A program made the position numbers and the translations under genes. From Microbacterium sp. (GTDB lineage: Bacteria > Actinomycetota > Actinomycetes > Actinomycetales > Microbacteriaceae), in NCBI RefSeq assembly GCF_031178445.1, contig NZ_JAPSIY010000003.1:279253-343252 (forward strand): a stretch of DNA of 64,000 nt, read 5' to 3'. Below are positions 46,376 to 55,693 of this stretch, in pieces (position 1 is the stretch's first letter; the number at the start of each line of letters is the position of its first letter). The notes under the pieces are model-generated. The model was not told the DNA's origin. It saw only the letters and a program-made list of their open reading frames with translations, and did not search any database.

Positions 46376-46384
46376 AATCGGCGG
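46373..46384 (+). promoter_or_regulatory. Leaderless-type promoter (TAGAAT-N6-GTG)
   Basis: TAGAAT overlaps the stop codon of the upstream gene; six bases later comes GTG 46385. Confidence 0.5.
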
Positions 46385-47596
46385 GTGACTCCCTCGAATC
46401 TCTCGAGGGGGGCGGCGATGAGGGCGCTCCTCTCCCTCGCCATAGGCAGCTTCGGCATCGGCATGACCGAATTCGTCATGATGGGGCTGCTCCCGGATGT
46501 GGCCGCTGATCTTCTCCCTGCGCTCTGGGCGCAGAGCCAGGAGCAGGCGATCGGCCAGGCCGGCGTGCTCATCTCGATGTACGCGCTCGGCGTCGTCATC
46601 GGCGCGCCGACGATCGCAGGGGCCGTCGCCCGGTTCCCGCGTCACCGGGTGATGATCGGCTTGGCCATCGCGCTGATGCTGTTCAACGCACTCGCCGTCG
46701 TCCTGCCCAGTTTCGGCCTCATCGCGTTGGCGCGCCTGCTGGCCGGGCTGCCGCACGGGGCGTACTTCGGCATCGGCGCCCTCGTCGCCGCCGACGTCCT
46801 CGGACAGGGCAGGCGCGCACAGGGCGTGGCCTTCATCCTCACCGGTCTCACGATCGCGAACGTCGTCGGCGTGCCGCTCGGCACCTTCCTGGGGCAGCAG
46901 TTCGGCTGGCGCACCGCGTTCCTCGTGGTGACGCTGGTGTTCGCGCTGGCGGCGCTCTGCATCGCCCTGTTCGTGCCGGAGCATCCTGGCGACCCGGGAC
47001 GCACGCTGCGCTCGGAGCTCGGCGTGTTCCGTGTGCCGCAGGTCTGGCTGACTCTGGGGATCGGGGCTATCGGCTTCGGCGGTTTCTTCGCGGTGTACAG
47101 CTACATCGCCCCGCTGGTCACCGAGGTCGCCGGGGCTCCCAAGGGCGTGGTTCCCTTGGCTCTCGTACTCGTCGGCATAGGCATGACCGTCGGAAACCTG
47201 CTCGGAGGCGTGCTCGCCGACCGTGACCTTCGGCGCACGCTGCTTGGCGGCCTCGCCGCTCTGGCGCTGGTGCTGATCCTGCTGGCCGTTCTGGCATTCT
47301 CCATCGTGCTGCTCATCGCGCTGGCCCTGCTGGTGGGGCTGGTGTCGGCCGTTCTGAGTCCCGCGATCCAGACGCGACTGATGGACGTCGCCGGCGACAA
47401 CCAGTCGATCGCGGCCGCGCTCAACCATTCGGCGCTGAACATCGGCAACAGCCTCGGCGCCTTCCTCGGCGGCGCCGTGATCACCGCCGGCCTCGGCTAC
47501 ACCGCTCCCGAGTGGGTCGGCGCCGCGCTCGCCCTGCTCGGTCTCGGCATCGCGACGCTCGCCTACCGAAGCGAGCGCGCCCGCGCCCTCGTCTGA
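46385..47596 (+). CDS. MFS transporter, DHA1 family (AraJ/YdhP-like)
   Basis: This 403-residue protein has 12 membrane segments. The first one reads AIGSFGIGMTEFVMMGLLPD, the signature of the sugar-efflux/drug DHA1 group; ARLLAGLPHGAYFGIGALVA and the inter-repeat GVPLGTFLGQQFGWR also match. GTG 46385 lies six bases from a TAGAAT hexamer (leaderless); an alternative is ATG 46418 (MRALLSLAIG) behind GAGGGGGG. Substrate unknown; export is the usual direction in this group. Confidence 0.9.
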   Translation: MTPSNLSRGAAMRALLSLAIGSFGIGMTEFVMMGLLPDVAADLLPALWAQSQEQAIGQAGVLISMYALGVVIGAPTIAGAVARFPRHRVMIGLAIALMLFNALAVVLPSFGLIALARLLAGLPHGAYFGIGALVAADVLGQGRRAQGVAFILTGLTIANVVGVPLGTFLGQQFGWRTAFLVVTLVFALAALCIALFVPEHPGDPGRTLRSELGVFRVPQVWLTLGIGAIGFGGFFAVYSYIAPLVTEVAGAPKGVVPLALVLVGIGMTVGNLLGGVLADRDLRRTLLGGLAALALVLILLAVLAFSIVLLIALALLVGLVSAVLSPAIQTRLMDVAGDNQSIAAALNHSALNIGNSLGAFLGGAVITAGLGYTAPEWVGAALALLGLGIATLAYRSERARALV

Positions 47597-47617
47597 AGCG
47601 CTCCGCCGGCCGGTCGC

Positions 47618-47629
47618 TACAGTGTGTCC
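47618..47629 (+). promoter_or_regulatory. Leaderless-type promoter (TACAGT-N6-ATG)
   Basis: TACAGT at 47618-47623, six bases, then ATG 47630. This decides for the ATG over the GTG at 47624. Confidence 0.5.
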
Positions 47630-48274
47630 ATGACCGAATCGCCGCCCGTCGCCGGTTCCGCGGTGGTGCTTCGCGACGGGCGAAGCGGGTTGGAGACCCT
47701 GCTTCTGCGCCGGCCGGAGGTCGGCTCGTTCGCCGGTGCATGGGTGTTCCCCGGTGGCAAGGTGGAGCCCTCCGATCGGATCGAGGGCGAGACCGAGACG
47801 GATGCCGCCCGCCGCGCCGCGGTGCGCGAGGCGCACGAGGAGGCCGGCATCCGGATCGCTGATCCCGCCGTGCTCTCGCACTGGACTCCGCCGCCGCAGG
47901 CGCCGGTGCGCATCAGCACCTGGTTCTTCCTCGCCCGCGACGTCGGTGACGAACTGCACCTGAACGCAGGGGAGATCGCGGACGCGACCTGGCTGACGCC
48001 TGAGCGGGCGTTCGACGGACATGTCGACGGGTCGATCACGCTCTTCCCTCCCACGTGGGTGACGCTGCGGTCTCTGATCGGGCACCGCTCGGTCGACGCG
48101 GCCTACGCCTCGCTCGGCGAGCCGGAGCACTTCGCCACTCATATGACGCCCGTCGGTGACGGGATGCTCTTCACGTGGCACGGCGATGAGGAGCATCCGG
48201 GTGGACCTGGCGTGTTCGGTGCCCGCCATCGCCTGACCACCGGCGTGCTGCCGTGGCGCTACGAACGAACCTGA
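47630..48274 (+). CDS. Nudix hydrolase with expanded Nudix loop
   Basis: This 214-residue protein begins MTESPPVAGSAVVLRDG. WVFPGGKVEPSD and AAVREAHEEAGIRI hold the Nudix helix residues REAHEEAGI, but the segment between them is longer and the classical Gx5E spacing is lost, as in the NUDT7/NUDT19-like CoA-diphosphatase relatives. It then has WFFLARDVGDELHLNAGEI and a C-terminal helix pair. A CoA- or nucleotide-diphosphate substrate is likely; the exact one is not known. It converges on metX. Confidence 0.88.
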   Translation: MTESPPVAGSAVVLRDGRSGLETLLLRRPEVGSFAGAWVFPGGKVEPSDRIEGETETDAARRAAVREAHEEAGIRIADPAVLSHWTPPPQAPVRISTWFFLARDVGDELHLNAGEIADATWLTPERAFDGHVDGSITLFPPTWVTLRSLIGHRSVDAAYASLGEPEHFATHMTPVGDGMLFTWHGDEEHPGGPGVFGARHRLTTGVLPWRYERT

Positions 48275-48301
48275 CGGATCGTCGATACGTCGCCGGCGGA
48301 C

Positions 48302-49507
48302 TCAGGCGTCGAGAAGCCGGCGCAGGTGCTCGCCCACGGCATCCGTCTCGATGAGGAAGCCGTCGTGCCCGAAGTCGCTGTTGAGCACGATCGCCTCGTC
48401 GCCCATCAGGTTCGGGATGCTGCGCGCGATGCGCTGCTGCCCGTCGACGGGGAAGAGCCGATCGGTGTCGATGCCGATGACCACCGAGGTCGCGGTGATC
48501 GTGCGCAGCGCTTCCTCGACACCGCCGCGGTCGCGGCCGACATCGTGCGAGTTCATCGCCTCGACCACGGTGAGATAGCTGTTCGCGTCGAATCGTCTGG
48601 TGAACTTGTTGCCGTGGAAGTCGAGATACGACTCCACGGCGAACCTGCCTCCGCGGCCGAGGGGCGAGACCCCCGACTGCCACGACCGCTGGAAGCGCTG
48701 GTTGAGCTCGACGGGGCTGCGGTAGTTCAGCAGTGCCATGCGCCGGGCCAGCGCGAGACCCCGGTGCGGTCCTTCGCCCAGCGCTGCGTCGTAGTACTCC
48801 CCGCCGGCGAAGCGCGGGTCCATGCGCACCGTCTCGAGCTGCACGAAGTTGAGGGCCAGCTGATCGGCCGTCGTCACCGGCGGTGACGAGAGCACCGCGA
48901 GCCGCTCCACCCGCTCCGGCTGCATGATCGCCCACTCCAGCGCGTGCATGCCGCCCATGGAGCCGCCGATCACGGCCGCCCAGCGTGCGATGCCCAGCGC
49001 GTCGGCCAGGCGGACCTGCGCCGAGACCTGATCTCGGATGGTGAGGTATGGGAATCGCGAAGCCCATTCCCGCCCGTCGGGTGCGATGCTCGCGGGTCCT
49101 GTGGAACCCTGGCAACCGCCCAGCATGTTCGGAGCGATCACGAACCAGCGGTCGGTGTCGACCGGCGCCCCCGGCCCGACGATGTCCTCCCACCATCCGG
49201 CCGTCGGGTGTCCTGCGCCGGCAGCGCCGCGCACGTGGCTGTCGCCGGTGAGCGCGTGAAGGATGAGCACCGCGTTGTCGCGCTCCTCGTTCAACTCGCC
49301 CCACGACTCCCAGGCCAGCCTGGTGCCGGGAAGGTCGGCACCGTTCTCGGTGCGGAAGTCGCCCAGGTAGGTGAACCGCCGATGACCGGCGGGGTCGCCG
49401 TCGCGCCAGGCTCCTGTGGCAGGCGGTCGCGCGCGGAGCAGGCGGACGTCGGCCTCCGTCACCGGCGCAGAAGGCACCGTGTCCTCGGAGGTCGTCTGCC
49501 AGTCCAT
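48302..49507 (-). CDS. metX: Homoserine O-acetyltransferase
   Basis: ATG 49507 (MDWQTTSEDTVPSAPVTEAD) gives 401 residues. The alpha/beta-hydrolase core shows the early LAWESWGELN and ILHALTGDSHV, the oxyanion GWWEDIVGPG, the MetX block MLGGCQGSTGPAS, and the nucleophile elbow IGGSMGGMHALEW with Ser at about 183. The Asp/His of the triad lie in IDTDRLFPVD and SDFGHDGFLIE. It acetylates homoserine for the MetY reaction encoded next door in the same orientation. Its ATG sits six bases behind GAGAAT, so there is no leader for a riboswitch. Confidence 0.95.
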   Translation of the reverse strand: MDWQTTSEDTVPSAPVTEADVRLLRARPPATGAWRDGDPAGHRRFTYLGDFRTENGADLPGTRLAWESWGELNEERDNAVLILHALTGDSHVRGAAGAGHPTAGWWEDIVGPGAPVDTDRWFVIAPNMLGGCQGSTGPASIAPDGREWASRFPYLTIRDQVSAQVRLADALGIARWAAVIGGSMGGMHALEWAIMQPERVERLAVLSSPPVTTADQLALNFVQLETVRMDPRFAGGEYYDAALGEGPHRGLALARRMALLNYRSPVELNQRFQRSWQSGVSPLGRGGRFAVESYLDFHGNKFTRRFDANSYLTVVEAMNSHDVGRDRGGVEEALRTITATSVVIGIDTDRLFPVDGQQRIARSIPNLMGDEAIVLNSDFGHDGFLIETDAVGEHLRRLLDA

Positions 49508-49519
49508 GGCTCCATTCTC
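49508..49519 (-). promoter_or_regulatory. Leaderless-type promoter of metX (GAGAAT-N6-ATG)
   Basis: Minus strand: GAGAAT, then GGAGCC, then ATG 49507. The hexamer begins with G, not T. Confidence 0.45.
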
Positions 49520-49542
49520 GCCTGCCGGCGTGCCGCACCGCT

Positions 49543-49557
49543 GAACGTTACGCGTTC
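49543..49557. promoter_or_regulatory. Candidate metX operator (GAACG-N5-CGTTC)
   Basis: The 15-base sequence GAACGTTACGCGTTC is an inverted repeat with 5-bp arms, centred about 34 bases upstream of the metX -10 hexamer. It is a plausible methionine-regulator site; no regulator is identified. Confidence 0.4.
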
Positions 49558-49656
49558 CGCCGCTGCGGGGGAGGAGGGGTATGCCGGTCAACGGCGCCCT
49601 TGACAGGCGAGAAACCGCCTTCCGGGCCGGCTCCGGCGGAGCAACCCGGGGACGGA

Positions 49657-49698
49657 GAAGGCGGATGCCCCGGACCGCAGTCCGGGGCATCCGCCTTC
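49657..49698 (-). terminator. metY terminator
   Basis: A perfect 19-bp inverted repeat with a CGCA loop lies 11 bases beyond the metY stop and separates it from metX. Confidence 0.85.
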
Positions 49699-49709
49699 CG
49701 ACGAGGAGG

Positions 49710-51032
49710 TCAGGCGCGAGCGGCTTCCGCGACGCGCCGTGCCGCGGTGAGCGCCGTGTCGAGGTCCGCCTTGAGGTCGTCGACGTTCTCGAGGCCGACC
49801 GACAGGCGCACCAGGCCCGGGGTGACGCCGGCGGTGAGCTGCTGCTCGGGCGACAGCTGCGAGTGCGTGGTGGATGCGGGGTGGATGACCAGCGAGCGGA
49901 CGTCGCCGATGTTGGCGAGGTGGCTGAACAGCGACAGGCTGTTCACGAACTCGCGGCCGGCTTCCACGCCACCCTTGAGCTCGAACGAGAGCACCGCGCC
50001 GACGCCCTTGGGGGCGTACTCGTTCGCCTTCGCGTACCAGGGCGACGAGGGCAGGCCGGAGTAGTTCACGCTCGCGACGTCGTCGTGGTTCTCGAGCCAC
50101 TCGGCGATCTCCTGCGCGTTCTGCACGTGACGCTCGACGCGCAGCGAGAGCGTCTCGATGCCCTGGATGAGGTTCCAGGCGCTCTGCGGTGCGATCGCGG
50201 AGCCGAGGTCGCGCAGCAGCTGCACGCGGGCCTTGATGATGTACGCCAGGCCGTCGCCGACCGCGGTGGTGTAGCTGGCCCCGTGGTAGGAGGGGTCGGG
50301 CTCGGTGAGACCGGGGAACTTCTCGACGTTCTTCGACCATTCGAACGAGCCGCCGTCGACGATCGCGCCGCCGATCGTGGTGCCGTGACCGCCGAGGAAC
50401 TTGGTGACCGAGTGGACGACGATGTCGGCGCCGTGCTCGAACGGACGGATCAGGTACGGGGTCGCGATCGTGTTGTCGACGATCAGCGGCAGGCTGTTGT
50501 CGTGCGCGATGTCGGCGATCGTGCGGATGTCGAGCACGTTGATCTTCGGGTTGCCGATCGTCTCGGCGAAGAACAGCTTCGTGTTCGGGCGCACGGCGGA
50601 GCGCCACTCCTCGGGGTCGTCCTGGTTCTCGACGAAGGTGACCTCGACGCCGAGCTTGGCGAGCGTGTACTTGAAGAGGTTGTAGGTGCCGCCGTAGATC
50701 GAGCTCGAGGAGACGATGTGGTCACCCGCCTGGGCGATGTTCAGCACGGCGAAGGTGGCAGCCGCCTGGCCGCTGGAGAGCACCAGGGCGCCGGTGCCGC
50801 CCTCGAGCGCCGCGAGGCGCTGCTCGAGCACGTCCTGCGTGGGGTTCTGGATGCGGGTGTAGATGTTGCCGAACTCGGCCAGGGCGAACAGGTTCGCGGC
50901 GTGGTCGGCGTTGTCGAACACGTACGACGTCGTCTGGTAGATCGGCGTCGCGCGCGACTTGGTGACCGGGTCGGGCGCGGCGCCCGAGTGGATCTGCTTG
51001 GTCTCGAAGCGCCAGTTCTCGGGTGCGGACAT
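49710..51032 (-). CDS. metY: O-acetylhomoserine sulfhydrylase (bifunctional OAH/OAS aminocarboxypropyltransferase)
   Basis: This 440-residue Cys/Met-metabolism PLP enzyme begins [20 protein letters not shown]. Markers are [20 protein letters not shown] (length of the MetY group, longer than MetB), [35 protein letters not shown], and Lys211 in [18 protein letters not shown]. It joins sulfide to O-acetylhomoserine made by MetX to give homocysteine. A strong terminator separates it from metX, so the two are separately transcribed. Confidence 0.96.
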   Translation of the reverse strand: MSAPENWRFETKQIHSGAAPDPVTKSRATPIYQTTSYVFDNADHAANLFALAEFGNIYTRIQNPTQDVLEQRLAALEGGTGALVLSSGQAAATFAVLNIAQAGDHIVSSSSIYGGTYNLFKYTLAKLGVEVTFVENQDDPEEWRSAVRPNTKLFFAETIGNPKINVLDIRTIADIAHDNSLPLIVDNTIATPYLIRPFEHGADIVVHSVTKFLGGHGTTIGGAIVDGGSFEWSKNVEKFPGLTEPDPSYHGASYTTAVGDGLAYIIKARVQLLRDLGSAIAPQSAWNLIQGIETLSLRVERHVQNAQEIAEWLENHDDVASVNYSGLPSSPWYAKANEYAPKGVGAVLSFELKGGVEAGREFVNSLSLFSHLANIGDVRSLVIHPASTTHSQLSPEQQLTAGVTPGLVRLSVGLENVDDLKADLDTALTAARRVAEAARA

Positions 51033-51093
51033 GAGGTTCTCCCGGGTCTGAGATGGATGTTCAGGGTGGTCGTGCGGCTGATGCCTTCCAGCG

Positions 51094-51123
51094 AGAGTAC
51101 GGACAGGCCGCGCTCGTCAACAA
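51094..51123 (-). promoter_or_regulatory. Probable metY promoter
   Basis: On the minus strand TTGTTG (51123-51118) and TACTCT (51099-51094) are 18 bases apart, leaving a leader of about 55 bases before ATG 51032, which is preceded by GGGAGAA. The -35 touches the 21-bp tandem repeat. Confidence 0.55.
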
Positions 51124-51164
51124 CAGTCCGGAAATGTGACGTAACAGTCCCAGGGTGTGATGTA
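51123..51164. repeat. 21-bp tandem repeat, two full copies, in the metY/SDR divergent promoter
   Basis: Copy 1 (51123-51143) and copy 2 (51144-51164) both read ACAGTCC-N5-TGTGAYGTA. A third start (ACTCTCAGG) follows. A phase of two helical turns next to the metY -35 suggests a regulator binding site repeated on one DNA face. Confidence 0.7.
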
Positions 51165-51210
51165 ACTCTCAGGAGTGGGGCACGGCGGTGAAAGGTCGTA
51201 CGGTGGAAGC

Positions 51211-51996
51211 ATGGTGAACAGACGTGCCGTGGTGACCGGGGCGAGTACCGGGATCGGAGAGGCGACTGTGCGCGTCCTGCGCGCTCAGGGCTGGGATGTC
51301 GTCGGGGTGGCGCGTCGCGCCGACCGTCTTGAGGCGCTCACCGCCGAGACGGGGTCGAGTGCGGTCGCGTGCGACCTGACGGATGCGGATGCGGTGGCGG
51401 CGCTGATCGAGGAGCTCGACCGGAGCGGCCCTGTGCACGCACTTGTGCAGGTCGCCGGCGGCGCCCGCGGCACGGACAGCGTGGAGGACGGATCGATCTC
51501 GGACTGGCAGTGGATGTACGACGCCAATGTGCTGTCCACGCAGAGGCTGGTGTCGGGGATGCTGCCGCTGCTGCGCAGGGCCGCCGAGGCCGACGGTCAC
51601 GCAGACACGGTGTTCGTGACTTCGACCGCTGCGCAGGTGGCGTATCCCGGCGGGGCCGGTTACAACGCGGCCAAGGCCGCCGAGGCGATGCTCGTGAAGG
51701 TGCTGCGCCAGGAGCTGAACGGCGAGCCGATCCGCGTGGTCGAGGTCGCACCTGGCATGGTGCACACCGAGGAGTTCACGCTGAACCGGCTGGGTGGCGA
51801 CCGCGTCGCCGCCGACGCGGTGTACGCCGGCGTCGAGGAGCCGCTGCTCGCCGAGGACGTCGCCGACCTCATCGCCTACGCGCTGAACGCGCCGCGCCGG
51901 GTGAACCTGGACCTGGTGACGATGCGGCCGCTCGCGCAGTCGGCTCAGCACCTGCTGGCACGCGGACCACTGCACGTGCGCACCGACGTCGACTGA
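51211..51996 (+). CDS. Short-chain dehydrogenase/reductase
   Basis: ATG 51211 ([20 protein letters not shown]) gives 261 residues. The classical SDR motifs are present: cofactor loop [17 protein letters not shown], a degenerate NAG-type turn (VQVAGGARG), Ser in [13 protein letters not shown], and the catalytic YNAAK. An Arg after strand 2 (VARRADR) suggests NADP(H). It resembles YdfG-type serine/3-hydroxy acid dehydrogenases, but the substrate is unknown. Its stop overlaps ung (TGATG). Confidence 0.9.
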   Translation: MVNRRAVVTGASTGIGEATVRVLRAQGWDVVGVARRADRLEALTAETGSSAVACDLTDADAVAALIEELDRSGPVHALVQVAGGARGTDSVEDGSISDWQWMYDANVLSTQRLVSGMLPLLRRAAEADGHADTVFVTSTAAQVAYPGGAGYNAAKAAEAMLVKVLRQELNGEPIRVVEVAPGMVHTEEFTLNRLGGDRVAADAVYAGVEEPLLAEDVADLIAYALNAPRRVNLDLVTMRPLAQSAQHLLARGPLHVRTDVD

Positions 51997-52694
51997 TGCC
52001 GAGGAGCCTCGCCGACCTGGCGGCGGACGGGCAGCTCGACCCGGGATGGGCCGTTGCGCTCGAGCCGGCGCAGCCGCTCATCTCAGAACTCGGAGAACGG
52101 CTGCGCGCCGAGCAGAGCGCGGGCAGGGGCTATCTGCCCGCAGGAACCGACGTGCTGCGCGCCTTCCGGCGTCCGCTCTCGGACGTGCGGGTGCTGATCA
52201 CGGGCCAGGACCCGTACCCCACACCTGGTCATCCGATCGGGCTGTCGTTCGCCGTCGATCCGCACGTGCGGCCCCTGCCGCGCAGCCTCGGCAACATCTA
52301 CAAGGAACGCCATTCCGACCTCGGCATCCCGCCCGCGCCGCACGGCGACCTGAGCGCCTGGAGCGACCAGGGGGTGCTGCTGCTGAACAGGGTGCTCACC
52401 GTGCGGCCCGGCAGCCCGGCATCGCACCGTGGGTGGGGGTGGGAGAAGGTGACCGAGCTCGCCATCCGGGCCCTGGTCGCGCGCGGCACGCCGCTCGTCG
52501 CCATCCTGTGGGGTCGGGACGCCGCCGGACTCAAGCCGCTGCTCGGCAGTACGCCCTCGATCGAGTCGGCGCATCCCTCGCCGCTCTCGGCGAGCCGGGG
52601 ATTCTTCGGCTCGCGCCCGTTCTCGCGGGCCAACGCCCTGCTCGAGGGGCAGGGCGCCGGATCCATCGACTGGCGCGTGGACGGTGAGGCATGA
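51996..52694 (+). CDS. ung: Uracil-DNA glycosylase (family 1)
   Basis: ATG 51996 gives 232 residues, normal for UNG. The water-activating loop [18 protein letters not shown] has catalytic Asp72, followed by [19 protein letters not shown] and the minor-groove loop [14 protein letters not shown] with its catalytic His. It excises uracil from DNA. It is translationally coupled to the SDR gene upstream and to the GNAT gene downstream. Confidence 0.96.
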   Translation: MPRSLADLAADGQLDPGWAVALEPAQPLISELGERLRAEQSAGRGYLPAGTDVLRAFRRPLSDVRVLITGQDPYPTPGHPIGLSFAVDPHVRPLPRSLGNIYKERHSDLGIPPAPHGDLSAWSDQGVLLLNRVLTVRPGSPASHRGWGWEKVTELAIRALVARGTPLVAILWGRDAAGLKPLLGSTPSIESAHPSPLSASRGFFGSRPFSRANALLEGQGAGSIDWRVDGEA

Positions 52695-53194
52695 ACGGCG
52701 TCCGCATCCGTCCGGCGACGGATGCCGACCTGCCGGCCGTCTGCGAGATCTACAACCATTACGTGCGCGATTCCACAGCGACGTTCGACGAGGTCGAGAC
52801 GACCTCGGAGGCGTGGGCGGAGAAGAAGGCTCGGATCGATGCCGCAGGCATCCCGTTCCTCGTCGCCGAGACGGATGCGGGCGAACTGCTCGGCTACGCG
52901 CTCGGTCAGCCGTGGTCGCCGAAGTCCGCGTACCGGTTCACGATCGAGAACTCCATCTACCTCGCACCTTCCGCGGCCGGGCGCGGCATCGGCAGGCTCC
53001 TTCTCGCCGAGTTCCTCTCGGCGTGCTCTGAATCGGGCTTGCGGGAGGTCATCGCCGTCATCGCGGATCAGGGTGCGGAGGCCTCGGTCGCCCTGCACCG
53101 CGGCGCGGGTTTCACGGATGCGGGTGCGCTTCAGCGCGTCGGCGTGAAGTTCGGACGCGACCTGGGCGTCTTCTTCCTGCAGCGCTCTCTCTGA
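52691..53194 (+). CDS. GNAT acetyltransferase, phosphinothricin/methionine-sulfoximine type
   Basis: This 167-residue protein begins [40 protein letters not shown] is the Pat/MddA signature, and [19 protein letters not shown] is the acetyl-CoA loop, followed by [20 protein letters not shown] and [20 protein letters not shown]. Such enzymes detoxify glutamine-synthetase inhibitors or methionine derivatives by N-acetylation. It overlaps the ung stop by four bases and converges with the ABC operon two bases later. Confidence 0.92.
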   Translation: MNGVRIRPATDADLPAVCEIYNHYVRDSTATFDEVETTSEAWAEKKARIDAAGIPFLVAETDAGELLGYALGQPWSPKSAYRFTIENSIYLAPSAAGRGIGRLLLAEFLSACSESGLREVIAVIADQGAEASVALHRGAGFTDAGALQRVGVKFGRDLGVFFLQRSL

Positions 53195-53196
53195 CC

Positions 53197-53994
53197 TCAG
53201 TCCGGTGGCGTCCTCGGTATCACGGGGATCGCGGCGAGAAGCGCCTTGGTGTAGTCGTCCGACGGATGCCGCAGCACGGCATCCGTGGCGCCGCGTTCCA
53301 CGATCCTGCCGTCTTTCATCACCACCACCGTGTCTGCGAGGTTCTGCACGACTCCGATGTCATGCGAGACCACGATCAGCGTAAGCTCCTGCTCGCTACG
53401 CAGCTGCTCGAGCAGCTCGAGGATCTGGGCGCGCACCGTCACGTCGAGGGCCGACAGCGGCTCATCGCCGACGAGGATCCGCGGCCGGTGGACGATCGCG
53501 CGGGCGAGTGCGATGCGCTGCCGTTGACCGCCGGAGAACTCATGCGGGTGGCGTTCGGCCATCTCGGCGTCCAGACCGACCTGCTGCAGCACCTCGCCGA
53601 CCCGCGCGCGGTGGTCGCCCTCGATGTTCAGCGCCCACAGGGGCTCGGCGATGATGCGCCCGACGCTCATACGCGGGTCGAGGGAGGCGTACGGATCCTG
53701 GAACACGAGTCCGGTCTGCCTGCGCAGCCAGTGAAGTGAGCGCGCGGGTGCGGTCGCATCTACCTCCCTGCCGTCCACGAGGATCCTCCCGGTCGTGGGT
53801 CGGTCGAGGCCGAGCAGGAGGCGCATGAGAGTCGACTTGCCGGAGCCGGATTCGCCGATGATCCCGACGGACTCTCCGGCCGAGATGGACAGATCGGTGG
53901 GGTGCAGGGCCGTCGTGGCACGCGGCCGCTCGAAGAGCGTGCGCGTGGGAAGCGGGAAGATGCGGCTCAGATCCTCGGCGACGATCAAGCTCAT
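53197..53994 (-). CDS. Dipeptide/nickel-type ABC transporter ATPase (DppF-like)
   Basis: ATG 53994 overlaps the upstream ATPase stop, giving 265 residues. It has Walker [18 protein letters not shown]-loop [15 protein letters not shown], signature [16 protein letters not shown], Walker [15 protein letters not shown] and switch His in VVSHD. The DppF-type N-terminus is [20 protein letters not shown]. Together with the neighbouring ATPase it powers the importer encoded by this operon. The last gene of the six-gene unit. Confidence 0.94.
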   Translation of the reverse strand: MSLIVAEDLSRIFPLPTRTLFERPRATTALHPTDLSISAGESVGIIGESGSGKSTLMRLLLGLDRPTTGRILVDGREVDATAPARSLHWLRRQTGLVFQDPYASLDPRMSVGRIIAEPLWALNIEGDHRARVGEVLQQVGLDAEMAERHPHEFSGGQRQRIALARAIVHRPRILVGDEPLSALDVTVRAQILELLEQLRSEQELTLIVVSHDIGVVQNLADTVVVMKDGRIVERGATDAVLRHPSDDYTKALLAAIPVIPRTPPD

Positions 53995-54797
53995 ATGGGA
54001 CGTCCTCCTTCCGTGGAGTCGTCGGGGCGCCACAGCGTCGCGGTGGCATCGCGCAGCAGGGCCTGCGTGACGGGGGAGGAGGGCGCCGAGAGCAGCGTTG
54101 AAACCGGAGCCGACTCCGCGATCCGGCCGTGCTCGAGCACGATGCCGTGCGTCGCGATCTGCGAGAGCACGGCCAGGTCGTGGGTGATGAAGAGCAGCGA
54201 CATGCCCTGTTCCTCCACGAGCGAGAGCAGCAGCCGGAGGATGTCGGCCTGGATCGTCACATCGAGAGCCGTCGTCGGCTCGTCGGCGATCAGCAGCCGC
54301 GGTCGGCAGGCGAGCGCCGCCGCGATAGCCACTCGCTGCCGCTGCCCGCCGGAGAGCTGGTGGGGGTAGCGGTCCACGATGCTCTCGGGGTCGGGCAGCA
54401 GAACCCGCGCGGCCTCGGCGACTGCTCGCAGCCGCGCGTCGCGGCGGCCGAGGCGCTCGTGGATGCGAACGGACTCGGCGATCTGCCGCCCGACCGTGCG
54501 GATGGGGTTGAGCGCGGTGCGCGGCTCCTGGAACACCATGCCGATCTCGTCCCCGCGCAACTCGGCGAGCTGCCGGTCGGGCATTCCGATCAGCTCCGCA
54601 CCGTCCCACCGGATGCTGCCCCGCACGGTCGCCTGTTCGGGAAGCAGCCCCATCACAGCGAGCGCGGTCAGTGATTTGCCCGATCCGGACTCGCCGATCA
54701 GGCCGAATCTCTCGCCGTCCGCCACCTCGAATGAGATGCCGTCGACGACGTGCCTTCCGTCGATCTCGATGACCAGGTCGCTGACCACCAGACTCAT
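53991..54797 (-). CDS. Dipeptide/nickel-type ABC transporter ATPase (DppD-like)
   Basis: ATG 54797 overlaps the stop of the permease gene (ATGA), giving 268 residues. Walker [22 protein letters not shown]-loop [15 protein letters not shown], signature [16 protein letters not shown], Walker [15 protein letters not shown] and ITHD are intact. DppD proteins of this type often carry a C-terminal iron-sulfur or cysteine segment; it is absent here, the chain ending at TEGGRPI. Confidence 0.94.
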   Translation of the reverse strand: MSLVVSDLVIEIDGRHVVDGISFEVADGERFGLIGESGSGKSLTALAVMGLLPEQATVRGSIRWDGAELIGMPDRQLAELRGDEIGMVFQEPRTALNPIRTVGRQIAESVRIHERLGRRDARLRAVAEAARVLLPDPESIVDRYPHQLSGGQRQRVAIAAALACRPRLLIADEPTTALDVTIQADILRLLLSLVEEQGMSLLFITHDLAVLSQIATHGIVLEHGRIAESAPVSTLLSAPSSPVTQALLRDATATLWRPDDSTEGGRPI

Positions 54798-55693
54798 GCG
54801 ACCACCCCAGGGGTGTGGGTCTCGGCCGAACGGTGCGAGAGCGTCGGATCGGTGGCCTCGCGCAGGGCGTCGCCGAGCAGGTTGAGACCGAGCACGGTGA
54901 TGGTGATGGCGAGACCGGGCCACACGACGGTGAGCGGATGCACGCCGATGTAACGCTGCAGATCGGCCAGCAGCACTCCCCACGACGCATCCGCGAGCGA
55001 GGCGCCGAACCCCAGGTACGACAGTCCCGCCTCGGCCAGCACTGCGACTGCCATGGACCAGGACAGCTGCACGATGAAGACGGGTGCGATGTTGGGCAGC
55101 AGGTGATGAACGAGACTCTGTCCCGAGGTCAGTCCGTTCGCCCGGCCGGCGAGCACGAAGTCGCTCTGCTGCACACGGCGCAGTTCAGGGCGGGTGACGC
55201 GGGCGATGCTCACGCCGAAGCCGATGCCGACGGCGAACACCACGACCCACAGCGAGCCGCCCCAGACCGCCGAGATCATCATCGCAATCATCAGCACGGG
55301 GAAGGCGATGAGGATGTCGACCAGAACAGCGACCGTCTCGCGCATCCAGCGAGCGGTGAGGGCGCCGAGCGCCGCCAGCAGCACACCCACGAGCGTCGCG
55401 ACCACGCCGGCGCCGACGGCGACGAACGCGGTGGTGCGTGCACCCGCCATCAGCAGGCTCAGGATGTCGCGGCCGGTGCCGTCGGTGCCCAGGACGTGCG
55501 GGAACCCCGGTGCGGCCCACCGCCCGCGGACGTCGGCGAGCATCGGGTCGAACGGGGTCCAGAACGTGGCGACCGCCGCCGTGAGGGCGATGACCAGCAC
55601 GACCGCGACCCCGAACCTGCCGGGCCCGGAGGACAGCAGCGCGCGAAGCCAGCGGGGAGCCCACCGGCGCTGACGACCCTGCACGGTCGTCAT
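54794..55693 (-). CDS. Dipeptide-type ABC transporter permease (DppC-like)
   Basis: This 299-residue protein has an N-terminal helix, an extracytoplasmic DPMLADVRGRWAAPGFPHVLG stretch (in family style, ending HVLGTDGTGRD), and five more helices. The coupling EAA-like motif is in VLAGRANGLTSGQSLVHHLL. It pairs with the DppB-like permease immediately upstream (4-base overlap). Confidence 0.93.
   Translation of the reverse strand: MTTVQGRQRRWAPRWLRALLSSGPGRFGVAVVLVIALTAAVATFWTPFDPMLADVRGRWAAPGFPHVLGTDGTGRDILSLLMAGARTTAFVAVGAGVVATLVGVLLAALGALTARWMRETVAVLVDILIAFPVLMIAMMISAVWGGSLWVVVFAVGIGFGVSIARVTRPELRRVQQSDFVLAGRANGLTSGQSLVHHLLPNIAPVFIVQLSWSMAVAVLAEAGLSYLGFGASLADASWGVLLADLQRYIGVHPLTVVWPGLAITITVLGLNLLGDALREATDPTLSHRSAETHTPGVVA

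Noticed and set aside
49508..51122. SAM riboswitch upstream of metX or metY
   Set aside because: metX appears leaderless and the metY leader is only about 55 bases, too short for any known SAM riboswitch; no conserved core was seen.
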